Positions 18,307-27,130 of a DNA stretch of 64,000 nucleotides are shown one piece after another. A model generated the notes under the pieces. That model was not told the DNA's origin. It did no database searches and saw only the letters and a program-made list of their open reading frames with translations. How positions within the stretch are numbered: position 1 is the first letter of the stretch; every line of letters starts with the position of its first letter. This DNA is from Candidatus Kryptonium sp. (GTDB lineage: Bacteria; Bacteroidota; Ignavibacteria; Kryptoniales; Kryptoniaceae): the NCBI GenBank assembly GCA_025060635.1, contig JANXBN010000007.1, positions 62,001-126,000 of the forward strand, given 5' to 3'. The position numbers and the translations under genes are program-made.

Positions 18307-18453
18307 TTATGGAAATTTTCAGATCTAGGCAATGGAACGGAAATCATCTTTATCGTCAAATATGTAGAATCTGATAAGAGTTTTGAAATTGCATCCGAGG
18401 CGAAAAAAAGCGAAATTATAAGTGTGAATTATTTATCTATGAAAGAACCTTGA
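18307..18453 (+). pseudogene. Possible remnant ORF following trpC in the same frame
   Basis: The frame of trpC stays open for 48 codons after its TGA (18304-18306) until TGA 18451. The reading looks protein-like (NGTEIIFIVKYVESDKSFE, then IASEAKKSEIISV). It has no start codon of its own in that frame. An ATG at 18309 lies in another frame and would join it with a single shift. It could be decayed coding DNA or chance; I do not recognise the family. Confidence 0.3.
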
Positions 18454-18474
18454 AAAACAAAAGAGGATCTATAG

Positions 18475-18993
18475 ATGGAAACTATATCTGGGCTTTTGTA
18501 TAAGGAGGAGCAAACTTTCCCAACATGGTTTTATTTTCTTTTTTTCAGTTGGATTCCTTTCATAGTTGCTCTGTTTTTTATGAATCCCGAGCTCATTGAG
18601 AAAAGTGAGGTTGTCCTTGCAATTTTAGGTGCTCTTTTGTTTGAAGTTTTGATAATTGGTTTTATAGGTAAAATGACAGTTATTGTAAGATGGAATGAGT
18701 TGGTGGTAAAACTTGGTTTCTTTGGAAAAACGATGACTAAGATTAAAAAGGTTGAGATCAAAAATGTCAGAGTCGTTGAGGAAAAGTTGTGGAAGAAATA
18801 TGGTGGCTGGGGAATGAGAGGAACATTTGGGACTATTGCTTATGTCTATTATGGTGATAAGGGCGTTGAGATTGAACTACAGGAAAATTATCCACGAGGC
18901 GGGGGATTGCGGAAGCTTATAAGTCTTGAAAAAGTCGTGATTTCAAGCAAAAATCCAAATCGCCTCGCAGACGCCATAATGTCAATGAGTTAA
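18475..18993 (+). CDS. Two-helix membrane protein with PH-like C-terminal region, unknown function
   Basis: 172 residues: two transmembrane helices (about 17-36 and 44-67) followed by a cytoplasmic domain. That domain resembles bacterial PH-like proteins, with strands VRWNELVVKLG and KKVEIKNVRVVEE, the G-G-W-G-M-R-G-T-F-G-T motif, and a final V-I-S-S-K-N-P-N-R-L-A-D-A-I. I do not recognise a characterised relative. It precedes the next gene by 21 bases and probably shares a transcript through nadD. Confidence 0.7.
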   Translation: METISGLLYKEEQTFPTWFYFLFFSWIPFIVALFFMNPELIEKSEVVLAILGALLFEVLIIGFIGKMTVIVRWNELVVKLGFFGKTMTKIKKVEIKNVRVVEEKLWKKYGGWGMRGTFGTIAYVYYGDKGVEIELQENYPRGGGLRKLISLEKVVISSKNPNRLADAIMSMS

Positions 18994-19014
18994 AATAAAA
19001 ATTTTTTATAACTT

Positions 19015-19698
19015 ATGTTTCAAACAGAAAAAGCGCTTATAATTTTGCCAGCAAGGATAAGTGATTTAAAAGTGGACGATAGCTTTTCTTTTGAGGAAAA
19101 ACTTGAAATCTACAAGGCTATTCTCCACGATACAAGCGAATATTATGTTCAAAGGAGCAGAAATACTAATGTTTATGTTTATTTTCCCGATTATGAGACA
19201 TGTGATCTCTTGGTTCAGGTTTTCCCGCTTCGCGTTAGAGCATCAATAGTTGAAGGCAACGGCAACATTTATTTTGAAAGCATTTCAAGGGCGTTTAAAG
19301 AAGAGCGTAAATTTGTGGTTTTGCTTGAAATTTCAAGTTTCATTTATCCAATACCGTGGATAAACAATGCTTATGAGGTTATGACTCATAAATACGATGT
19401 CATAGTTACATCAATTTATAGAGATAATCCGAACAAGTTGATTGGTTTAAAGAAGATGCATGAAAGATTTTTGATGGGATTAGAAAATGAGTGTGATGAG
19501 CTTAACATATTAAAATTTGCAAGTGAGATTGATGTTCTTTATGTCCCGTTGAGGAGAATTGAGTATGCGTTTGATATTGAATCTTTAAAAAAGGTTTTTT
19601 CTCAAGTTATAAATTATAGCAAGGATGACGATTTCAAAAGGACGAGGTTGGCTATTTTAAATCTTTTGAAGAAAAGAAAAATAACGGTTTTTGACTGA
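19015..19698 (+). CDS. Protein of unknown function, weakly like a GT-A (DUF2064) fold
   Basis: 227 residues. The opening (ALIILPARISDLKVDD, then EEKLEIYKAILHDTSEYYVQ) recalls the start of DUF2064/TIGR04282 glycosyltransferase-like proteins, but their A-K-x-P-x-x-G-x-V-K-T-R-L signature is missing. No other motif is visible. The TGA stop abuts the nadD ATG without a gap, so the two are translationally coupled. Treat it as a hypothetical protein. Confidence 0.65.
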   Translation: MFQTEKALIILPARISDLKVDDSFSFEEKLEIYKAILHDTSEYYVQRSRNTNVYVYFPDYETCDLLVQVFPLRVRASIVEGNGNIYFESISRAFKEERKFVVLLEISSFIYPIPWINNAYEVMTHKYDVIVTSIYRDNPNKLIGLKKMHERFLMGLENECDELNILKFASEIDVLYVPLRRIEYAFDIESLKKVFSQVINYSKDDDFKRTRLAILNLLKKRKITVFD

Positions 19699-20283
19699 AT
19701 GAAGGTTGGAATTTTGGGAGGCACTTTTAATCCGCCACACATTGGGCACCTGATCATAGCGGAGATCATAAGAGATGAAGCGAATCTTGACAAGATTATT
19801 TTTATTCCGTGTGCAAGTCCACCGCACAAACAAACGCGGGAATATCTATCACAAATTGCAAGTCCACAACATAGATTTGAAATGGTAAAACTCTCAATAA
19901 AAGGTAATTCTTTCTTTGAGGTTTCGGATATTGAAATAAAACGAGGTGGAATTTCTTACACGGTTGAGACAGTAAATTATTTAGTTGAAAATTTTCCGGA
20001 AAATAGTTTTTATCTTTTGATTGGTGCGGATCAGTTCAGAGAGTTTCACACTTGGAGAGAACCGAACGAGATCGTCAAAAAAGCACATCTTCTCGTTTTC
20101 AATCGTTTTGGTTATACTATTCCGACTTCGGAATTTTCTAACTTTGCGACATTTATCACAGTGCCAAACATAGAAATTTCGGCGTCGGCAATAAGAAGGA
20201 GGGTTAAATTAGGAAAATCAATAAGATACCTCGTCGTTCCAGAAGTTGAAGAATATATTTATAAAAACGGCTTATATAGGTAG
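19699..20283 (+). CDS. nadD: Nicotinate-nucleotide adenylyltransferase
   Basis: Joins nicotinate mononucleotide and ATP to form deamido-NAD. 194 residues, normal length. The nucleotidyltransferase motif G-G-T-F-N-P-P-H-I-G-H is at residues 7-17, the substrate loop P-P-H-K is present, and I-S-A-S-A-I-R-R-R-V is the C-terminal phosphate-binding motif (usually ISSTxIR). Start ATG directly follows the stop of the upstream gene. It ends convergently with a methyltransferase, 37 bases away. Confidence 0.96.
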   Translation: MKVGILGGTFNPPHIGHLIIAEIIRDEANLDKIIFIPCASPPHKQTREYLSQIASPQHRFEMVKLSIKGNSFFEVSDIEIKRGGISYTVETVNYLVENFPENSFYLLIGADQFREFHTWREPNEIVKKAHLLVFNRFGYTIPTSEFSNFATFITVPNIEISASAIRRRVKLGKSIRYLVVPEVEEYIYKNGLYR

Positions 20284-20320
20284 TTTGTGCGAGGTTGGGA
20301 TGTTAATTTTGTAAGTTGGT

Positions 20321-21103
20321 TTATTCGCCTAACTTTTGAAAAACCACGACGGTTCGCTCACCTAAATAGTTAAATGGAAAATAATGATTGATAGAGTTTT
20401 CAATTTTTTGAAGGAATTTGAAAAGTTTCTCTGGCAATCGTTCTTGTGGTTTTAAATAAGCTGGTGGCAATAGAAATGGCAAGGCGTAAACTTTCTTTAT
20501 TGCGAAGTAATTTTCAGAAAATTTCTTTATATCTTTTAGCGAATAAAATCTTGCGCTCACATCATACTCCTTGCCGTCAAGTGTGATGTATCCCCAACCT
20601 TTTAATCGTTTCTTCAGATAGTTTGTTATCCCAAGTGTGAAAAATATGAAATCACCCCAATACCAGCGATTTATAAACGAAGCGATGAAAAATGAACCAG
20701 GTTTTAAAATTTTGTGAAGTTTTTTGAAGAACAAGGGCACATCAGAAAGACAATTTAAAACTCCAAATGAAGAGTATGCACCATCAAATTGAATCTTGAA
20801 TGAATCAATGTATTCTGCGGGCAAATTTAATAACTTAGCGTTTGAATCAACTTTAGTTTTAGCAACTTTCAGCATCTCAATAGATAAATCTGTAAGAACA
20901 AGCTTACAGCCGTGTTTTATCATCTCTTTTGCTTCTTCCCCTGTGCCACAGCCAATCTCAATAAGGTTTTGTCCAGGCTGAAAATATCGCTTCAAAATTT
21001 TCAGATTCGTAGTTCTTAAGTATTCCTCCGGTTTTCTGTTATTGTCGTAAATTGGGGCGTAGAGATTCCAGAAAAATTTATGTTTCAAGATATTGTCTTT
21101 CAT
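20321..21103 (-). CDS. Class I SAM-dependent methyltransferase
   Basis: 260 residues. SAM motif I reads L-I-E-I-G-C-G-T-G-E-E (about 44-54), followed by the acidic T-D-L-S. A hydrophobic patch near 150-170 and a C-terminal tail rich in Pro/Leu follow. It is coupled by a 4-base overlap to the upstream B12-type radical SAM gene, so it probably acts in the same modification pathway, perhaps of a lipid or small molecule. The substrate is unknown. Confidence 0.82.
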   Translation of the reverse strand: MKDNILKHKFFWNLYAPIYDNNRKPEEYLRTTNLKILKRYFQPGQNLIEIGCGTGEEAKEMIKHGCKLVLTDLSIEMLKVAKTKVDSNAKLLNLPAEYIDSFKIQFDGAYSSFGVLNCLSDVPLFFKKLHKILKPGSFFIASFINRWYWGDFIFFTLGITNYLKKRLKGWGYITLDGKEYDVSARFYSLKDIKKFSENYFAIKKVYALPFLLPPAYLKPQERLPEKLFKFLQKIENSINHYFPFNYLGERTVVVFQKLGE

Positions 21104-22581
21104 CTACCTTCTGCTGGTTGAAATTGAACTATATTTGAATTAGATGTCTTTGCCATTAAATCAACGATCGCTCTTGAAAGAATTAGTTCAACTTTATTTC
21201 TAAATTTTTCAACAATTGACGCTTTTTTTCCTGCCTGAAACCAAGCATCTTTCCATTCTCTATGAAACCATCTTATAACCCATTTATAGAATTTGGTGTC
21301 GTATTTCTCGCGCCTGAATAAAAGTTTGTTCTCCGCCGTATAATCCCAGTCAATCATCCAATCTTGCGATTCAAACATCAACCTATCTCTAACTTGTTCA
21401 TAGAATTTTGTGCCTGGTAATGGATAAGCAATGGTTGTGCTGAATTGATCTGGGAGTGTTTCTCTTAAAAGTTTTACCGAAAGTTGTAAATCTTCAAGGT
21501 CCTCGCCTGGATAGCCGACCATCATAAAGAAATATGTTTTGATGCCGAGTTTTTTACAAATTTCGGATGCTTTATAGATTTGTCCTACGGTTATTCCTTT
21601 TTCCATCGCATCAAGAACTTTTTGAGAACCTGATTCAGCACCGAAATAAATTTTTTCGCAACCCATATCTTTTAGTGCTTTAAGCATGTCTTCTGAAGCA
21701 AGATTTACCCTTGTGAGACACTCAAATGGTATGACAGCATCTCTTTTTATAACTTCTTCACTCCACTTTAAAACCCAATTTTTTTGCACCCCTGTTATAT
21801 CGTCAACTACTCTAATGAAATCAGGGGCATATGTTTCTTTCAAAAGTTTCATTTCCTCAGCTGAATTAGCTGGAGTTCTGACTCTGTATTTTCTTCCAAA
21901 AACCGCCTTTTGACACCATGAACAATGATAAGGACAACCCCTGCTGTTTATGATTGTAAGAGACCAATATCCATGTTTCTTTTTCCATGCCTTTCTATAA
22001 TCGTCCATATCAACGAGGTCTCTCGCTGGGAAAGGAATTGAATCAAGGTTTTGGATTAATTCTCTCGGTTTTGTTGAAATTATATTGCCGGTTTTGTCAC
22101 GCAATCTTAAGCCCGGAATTTCCCTTATATCATCTGGAAAGTTATCTTTTTTGAAGTAAAAGTTTGCGAGTTCAAGCATTGTAATTTCTCCCTCGTCAAA
22201 TACAACTACATCAACAGGGAAATCGTTATTTGTTCCCTTGTAAAGTAAATATCTTTCTGGCAGAGCTGTTGGATCCGGACCCCCAAGAATTACCTTTGCG
22301 CCATATCTATGTGCTATGTCTGCAATGATTAAGGCATTTCTGCGGATTGTGATTAGTGAGGTGATCCCAACAACCTTTGGCTTTCGTGTTTTCATATAAT
22401 TTTCAAATTCGTTAAAATCCTTTCTGAATGTGCAGTCAAATAGTTCAACTTCATAACCATTGTTTCGTAAAACGGAAGCAAGGTACATCAATCCGAGTGG
22501 GAAATAGGGAGTCATAATTTTTTTCTCAACAGGATCTTTCTCAATAAAAAGAGGATGGACGAGTGTGATATCTATTGCCAT
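21100..22581 (-). CDS. B12-binding-domain radical SAM protein
   Basis: 493 residues. Residues 1-160 form a cobalamin-binding-like Rossmann domain (PYFPLGLMYLASVLRNNGYEV minus its ends; G-G-P-D-P-T-A-L-P-E). It is followed by a radical SAM barrel with the 4Fe-4S cysteines C216, C220 and C223 in C-P-Y-H-C-S-W-C. The C-terminal 120 residues are an extra domain. Members of this class (like BchE, HpnP and many methylases) modify lipids, hopanoids, tetrapyrroles or natural products. The adjacent methyltransferase overlaps it by 4 bases. No specific product can be named. Confidence 0.88.
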   Translation of the reverse strand: MAIDITLVHPLFIEKDPVEKKIMTPYFPLGLMYLASVLRNNGYEVELFDCTFRKDFNEFENYMKTRKPKVVGITSLITIRRNALIIADIAHRYGAKVILGGPDPTALPERYLLYKGTNNDFPVDVVVFDEGEITMLELANFYFKKDNFPDDIREIPGLRLRDKTGNIISTKPRELIQNLDSIPFPARDLVDMDDYRKAWKKKHGYWSLTIINSRGCPYHCSWCQKAVFGRKYRVRTPANSAEEMKLLKETYAPDFIRVVDDITGVQKNWVLKWSEEVIKRDAVIPFECLTRVNLASEDMLKALKDMGCEKIYFGAESGSQKVLDAMEKGITVGQIYKASEICKKLGIKTYFFMMVGYPGEDLEDLQLSVKLLRETLPDQFSTTIAYPLPGTKFYEQVRDRLMFESQDWMIDWDYTAENKLLFRREKYDTKFYKWVIRWFHREWKDAWFQAGKKASIVEKFRNKVELILSRAIVDLMAKTSNSNIVQFQPAEGR

Positions 22582-22651
22582 TTCGTTTTTTCTTTAGTTG
22601 TTTGTAAAGAAAATAATTCTCTAAAAAATTCACTAATTTCAGGCAAGCGAA

Positions 22652-23698
22652 TTATCCGAAGAAAACCTCAGCTATTTCAAATAGCTCAGGATCTACGGTT
22701 TTCAAACCGCCAACCACTTCATAAAGTTCAACATCTGTGATTTCGTTGCCGTGAAGAGCTGTCATCACTCCAAATTTTTTCTCGTTTATCAATTCAACGG
22801 CTTTTATGCCGAATCTTGTTGCAAGTATTCTATCAAATGCAGTTGGGGAGCCACCGCGCTGTATGTGTCCAAGAATTGTTGCTCTTGCTTCCATACCTGT
22901 TCTTTTTTCAATCTGATCTGCGACAAGGTTTCCAATTCCACCAAGCCGAACATGACCGAATTCATCAACCCTGAGGTCTTGGACAATCAAAGTTCCGTCT
23001 TTATCAATATGTTCTTGAACTTTAAATTTAGCCCCTTCCGCTACAACAACTATGCTAAAGTTTTTTCCGCGAGCATGTCGTTTTTCAATAACTTGACAAA
23101 CTTGCTCAATATCAAATGGTTTTTCAGGAATCAAAATAACATCAGCTCCACCAGCAAGACCCGAATACAAAGCTATCCATCCAGTATGGCGACCCATGAC
23201 TTCAACTACTGCAACACGATTATGACTTTCAGCAGTTGTATGTATTCTATCAATTGCTTCCATAGCAATGTTAACTGCTGTATCAAATCCAATTGAGTAA
23301 TCCGTTCCTCTTACATCGTTGTCAATTGTTTTTGGTATTCCGACGACATTTACCCCAGCTTTGTGAAGTTTATACGCAACACTTAAAGTATCTTCGCCAC
23401 CAATTGCAACAAGTGCATCTATTTTTTCTTTTTCAAGGTTTTCAATGATTGTCTTTTCTCCATCAGGATGTTTGTATGGGTTTGTCCTTGAGGTACCAAG
23501 AATTGTCCCACCGCGTGGAAGGATCCCAGATATGTTATTTAAATCAAGAGGGAAAAACTCAGATGTCAATAATCCTTTCCATCCATACTTTATGCCTATT
23601 GTTTCGTGTTCAAAGGCAAGCGCCTTACGAACGATAGATCTTATCGCAGCATTTAATCCAGGGCAATCTCCACCGCCCGTTAAAATCCCTATTCTCAT
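22652..23698 (-). CDS. pfp: Phosphofructokinase, probably pyrophosphate-dependent
   Basis: 348 residues. It interconverts fructose-6-phosphate and fructose-1,6-bisphosphate. T-G-G-G-D-C-P-G-L-N opens the fold. The two residues that tell donor use are visible: G-G-E-D-T (D103, where ATP enzymes have Gly) and P-K-T-I-D-N-D (K123, where ATP enzymes have Gly). Both point to PPi as phosphoryl donor, as in group III PFKs. A Shine-Dalgarno (GGAGGTG on the minus strand) precedes the ATG. The thioredoxin-fold gene lies 15 bases upstream. Confidence 0.93.
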   Translation of the reverse strand: MRIGILTGGGDCPGLNAAIRSIVRKALAFEHETIGIKYGWKGLLTSEFFPLDLNNISGILPRGGTILGTSRTNPYKHPDGEKTIIENLEKEKIDALVAIGGEDTLSVAYKLHKAGVNVVGIPKTIDNDVRGTDYSIGFDTAVNIAMEAIDRIHTTAESHNRVAVVEVMGRHTGWIALYSGLAGGADVILIPEKPFDIEQVCQVIEKRHARGKNFSIVVVAEGAKFKVQEHIDKDGTLIVQDLRVDEFGHVRLGGIGNLVADQIEKRTGMEARATILGHIQRGGSPTAFDRILATRFGIKAVELINEKKFGVMTALHGNEITDVELYEVVGGLKTVDPELFEIAEVFFG

Positions 23699-23713
23699 TT
23701 TGAATTCACCTCC

Positions 23714-24091
23714 CTATATTATTTCTTTTAATTTCGCTTCAAGTTTTGGATATTCTTCTGGTTTAGTGATTTTCAGCACTGGATTACCTTCTTTGTCAAA
23801 TAGAATAACGACTGGGACATCAAATATGAGATAATTTTCGGCTATCCTGTAATCTCTTATGGCGTTAAAATTCAAAACTTTTACGCTTCCTTTGAAATCA
23901 TTTTTTATTTTGTCCATCATTGAATTCATATCTCTACAAGGTTGATTATCAACCCAGAAAAAAACAATCGTTGGTTTTCCGTTTATAAATTCAGGTAAAA
24001 GTTTTTTCTTTTTTTGACTTATGCTTAGAACCAGCCATATCCCAGTTATAAGAACGAAAGCAAAAAGAATTAGCAGCAGGGAGCTTAGCAA
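23714..24091 (-). CDS. Membrane-anchored thioredoxin-fold protein with a single active-site cysteine
   Basis: 125 residues: one N-terminal transmembrane helix (LLLILFAFVLITGIWLVLSI), a Lys-rich linker, then a thioredoxin fold (PTIVFFW, and cis-Pro in V-P-V-V-I-L-F-D). The active-site stretch is W-V-D-N-Q-P-C-R-D: the resolving Cys is present and the nucleophilic Cys of W-C-G-P-C is Asn or missing. It cannot be a normal dithiol oxidoreductase. The domain probably faces the cytoplasm or periplasm depending on the anchor orientation, which is not certain. Confidence 0.75.
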   Translation of the reverse strand: MLSSLLLILFAFVLITGIWLVLSISQKKKKLLPEFINGKPTIVFFWVDNQPCRDMNSMMDKIKNDFKGSVKVLNFNAIRDYRIAENYLIFDVPVVILFDKEGNPVLKITKPEEYPKLEAKLKEII

Positions 24092-24202
24092 TTTTCAAAG
24101 TGAAATTTATTTTCAAAATTATCAACAGAGCAAAAGCAGATTTCGTTTCAAAGTTATGAAATCGTCGGTTCATAGTCAAGAAAAATCTACTATTTTTAAG
24201 GT

Positions 24203-25006
24203 GTGCTTTTAAAAAGCGACTTGCTAAGTTACTGGGGCTTTCGTTTGATTAGATTTTTTTCCGTCATTTGGGTTTATTATTTTTTAATTAAGATCTATCA
24301 CAAAGTCCAGAAAGCAAGGTTGAGAGCAATTTTTATAGATGTCCCAGGACTATCTGAATATGAGAAAATTTGGGATTTGCAAAAGCGAATTCACAGTTTG
24401 AGAGTCAAAAAAGTTATTTATGATGTTTTGATCTTTACTGAGCATGGGCATGTCTATACAATAGGAAAGGCGGGAGATGAGAGCGATTTAAAAATTGGTG
24501 AGAATTTTTTAAAACATCTTGGTATAAAGTTTTTTAAAATTGATCGTGGGGGCAAGATAACATATCATGGACCTGGGCAAATTGTAGGATATCCTGTTTT
24601 TCATCTTGAAGAATTAGGAATTGATGTTCACTCTTACTTGCGAATGATTGAAGAAGTTATAATTCTTACTCTTTCTGATTTCGGGATAAAGAGCGAGCGC
24701 AGGAGCAATTTGACAGGGGTTTGGGTTGGGGAAGATAAAATCGCGTCAATTGGGATCAAGGTGAGTCATTGGGTTACGATGCATGGGTTTGCTTTAAATG
24801 TTAATACTGATTTGAAATATTTTGATTTTATCTTTCCGTGTGGACTACGCGATGTTAAGATGACATCAATGCAAAGAATTCTCGGACGCGAGGTTGATAT
24901 TGGCGAGGTGAAGAAGGTTTTAAGAGAAAAGTTTGAAAATGTTTTTGGCTTTGAATTTATTGAGACCGATTTAGAAATTTTTGAAAAGAAGCGAGAAATT
25001 TTTTAA
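24203..25006 (+). CDS. lipB: Octanoyltransferase, lipoate biosynthesis
   Basis: Transfers octanoyl from ACP to lipoyl domains. Signature R-G-G-K-I-T-Y-H-G-P-G-Q-I-V-G-Y-P, the catalytic Lys in K-I-A-S-I-G-I-K and the catalytic Cys in F-P-C-G-L-R-D are all present. As read from the first start, the protein has about 39 extra residues at the N-terminus, mostly hydrophobic. A later in-frame TTG at 24320 would give a normal-length enzyme (267 versus about 228). It lies 29 bases before the E1 gene, whose partner E2 carries the lipoyl domain. Confidence 0.92.
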   Translation: MLLKSDLLSYWGFRLIRFFSVIWVYYFLIKIYHKVQKARLRAIFIDVPGLSEYEKIWDLQKRIHSLRVKKVIYDVLIFTEHGHVYTIGKAGDESDLKIGENFLKHLGIKFFKIDRGGKITYHGPGQIVGYPVFHLEELGIDVHSYLRMIEEVIILTLSDFGIKSERRSNLTGVWVGEDKIASIGIKVSHWVTMHGFALNVNTDLKYFDFIFPCGLRDVKMTSMQRILGREVDIGEVKKVLREKFENVFGFEFIETDLEIFEKKREIF

Positions 25007-25035
25007 AATAGAAAAAACAAAAATTAGAAATCGCT

Positions 25036-27108
25036 ATGCGTAAAAATTTGACCAAACAGGTCAATCGTATTGTGGAGGCAGAAGGGGGGATTGAAACAGC
25101 GGTTGAAATAAAACCAGATATGTTGATTCAAGGGTTAAAATCAATGTATGTTGCCAGACAGATAGATAACAAAGCGATGACACTTTTAAAGCAAGGTAAA
25201 GTTTTCTTTCATATTGGTGTATCTGGGCATGAAGCTATTCAAGTGGCAAGCGCAATGAATTTCCGTCCTGGTTATGATTGGTTTTATCCGTATTACAGAG
25301 ACTGGGCGTTTGTTTATCAACTTGGTGTTACGCTTGAGGAGCTTTTTTACAGTGTCTTTGGCAGAGCTGATTGTCCTGCAACAGGCGGGAGGCAAATGCC
25401 AGCTCATTTTGGTAAAAAGGAATTGAGAATAGTTACACAATCAAGTCCAACTGGAACTCAATATCTTCAGGCAGTTGGCACAGCAATGGGTTGTGTAAGA
25501 GATGGAACAGATGAAGTTGTTTATGTTTCAGGCGGTGATGGTTCAACAAGTGAAGGTGAGTTTCATGAGGCATTGAATTGGGCAAGTAAAGATAAATTGC
25601 CAGTTATTTTTGTTATTCAAAATAATAGATATGCTATATCTGTGCCAATTTTTGAGCAGACGGCTGGCGCATCCGTTGCAAAGATAGGACAGGGATTTTG
25701 GGGGCTTGAGGTATATGAAATAGATGGCACGGATTTCATTCAAAGTTATCAAACCGTGAAAAAAGCAGTAGAAAGGGCACGAGCAGGGTTAGGTCCTACA
25801 ATGATAGTCGCAAATGTCGTAAGGTTGATACCACATTCGTCTTCCGATGATCATAGAAAATATAGAGATCCCGAAGAGCTTGAGAAAGATAGATTAAACG
25901 ATCCAATTTTAAGGATGGAAGAAATTTTGATCAGAGAAGAAATTTTAACGAAAGAGGAAATTAACAGAATTTATTCAGATCTTGATGTTGAGATTGAAAA
26001 AGCGGTTGAAAACGCAGAAAAGAAAAATTATGCAAGTCCTGATACCGTTTTGCTTCATGTTTATGCTCCAGAAAACACAAGACTGTTAAATTACGAAGCA
26101 ACGATCCCATCTGGAAAGCCAATCGTGATGGTTGATGCAATAAACCATGCGCTACACGAGGAGATGGAACTAAATCCGAAAATGCTTGTATATGGTGAAG
26201 ATGTAGCGGATCCTAAAGGTGGTGTTTTCACTGCGACGAAAGGTTTAACAATGAAATTTGGAAAAGAGAGAGCTTTTAACTCGCCTCTTGCAGAAGCCAG
26301 CATCGTCGGCACAGCAATTGGACTCGCAATCAAGGGATATAAACCTGTCGTTGAGATACAATTTGGAGATTACATTTGGCCTGCGATGATGCAAATAAGA
26401 GATGAGCTTGCTACATTAAGATATAGATCCAACGGAAATTGGGCAGCTCCAGTTGTGATAAGAGTACCTGTCGGCGGATATATTCATGGTGGACATTATC
26501 ATAGCCAAAATATTGAAGGATTCTTTGCCCATCTTCCTGGAATTTTTATCGCTTATCCATCAAACGCAGCCGACGCAAAAGGACTTCTAAAAACAGCATG
26601 TCGGATTGAAGATCCTGTTCTTTTCCTTGAGCATAAAGCACTATATCGCTCTCCTCAAGCAATGTCTCCTGAGCCTGATAAAGATTATTTGCTTCCATTT
26701 GGAAAAGCTCAAGTCAAAAAACAAGGTAAAGATGCAACGATTATAACTTGGGGATTGATGGTTTATAAATCTCTTGAAGCGGTTAAGTTAATTGAACAAA
26801 AATATGGTGTTGAAATTGAAATAATTGACATAAGGACGATAAATCCGCTTGATAAGGAAACAATTTTAAATTCTGTGAAAAAAACAAGCAGAGTTTTGAT
26901 AGTTCATGAAGATACTTTGACAGCTGGATTCGGTGCTGAAATTTCAGCGATCATCGCGGAAGAAGCATTTGAATATCTTGATGCGCCTGTTAAAAGAGTA
27001 GCTGGTCTTGATGTCCCTGGGATTCCTTATGCTCCAACTCTTGAAGAAGCAGCTCTTCCACAGACCGATTGGATTGTGAGGGCACTTGAAGAGTTAATAA
27101 AGTATTAA
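25036..27108 (+). CDS. 2-oxoacid dehydrogenase E1, fused alpha-beta chain
   Basis: 690 residues. Residues 1-350 are the E1 alpha half with the TPP/Mg motif G-D-G-S (167-170) through N-N (196-197). Residues about 365-690 are the beta half (VDAINHALHEEMELNPKMLVYGEDVA; GGHYHSQNIEGFFAHLPG). It decarboxylates pyruvate or branched-chain 2-oxoacids and acetylates the E2 lipoyl arm. A single-chain E1 of this type is common in Bacteroidota. Substrate (pyruvate versus branched-chain) is not decidable here. E2 lies 440 bases downstream; no E3 in the window. Confidence 0.93.
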   Translation: MRKNLTKQVNRIVEAEGGIETAVEIKPDMLIQGLKSMYVARQIDNKAMTLLKQGKVFFHIGVSGHEAIQVASAMNFRPGYDWFYPYYRDWAFVYQLGVTLEELFYSVFGRADCPATGGRQMPAHFGKKELRIVTQSSPTGTQYLQAVGTAMGCVRDGTDEVVYVSGGDGSTSEGEFHEALNWASKDKLPVIFVIQNNRYAISVPIFEQTAGASVAKIGQGFWGLEVYEIDGTDFIQSYQTVKKAVERARAGLGPTMIVANVVRLIPHSSSDDHRKYRDPEELEKDRLNDPILRMEEILIREEILTKEEINRIYSDLDVEIEKAVENAEKKNYASPDTVLLHVYAPENTRLLNYEATIPSGKPIVMVDAINHALHEEMELNPKMLVYGEDVADPKGGVFTATKGLTMKFGKERAFNSPLAEASIVGTAIGLAIKGYKPVVEIQFGDYIWPAMMQIRDELATLRYRSNGNWAAPVVIRVPVGGYIHGGHYHSQNIEGFFAHLPGIFIAYPSNAADAKGLLKTACRIEDPVLFLEHKALYRSPQAMSPEPDKDYLLPFGKAQVKKQGKDATIITWGLMVYKSLEAVKLIEQKYGVEIEIIDIRTINPLDKETILNSVKKTSRVLIVHEDTLTAGFGAEISAIIAEEAFEYLDAPVKRVAGLDVPGIPYAPTLEEAALPQTDWIVRALEELIKY

Positions 27109-27130
27109 AAAACCTGTAGGAGGGCAAGAA

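Noticed and set aside
22751-23296. A 181-residue ORF on the plus strand opposite pfp
   Set aside because: It lies wholly antisense to a well-supported enzyme gene, is rich in Cys, Asn, Ser and Phe, and has no recognisable motif. It is a shadow of the real gene.
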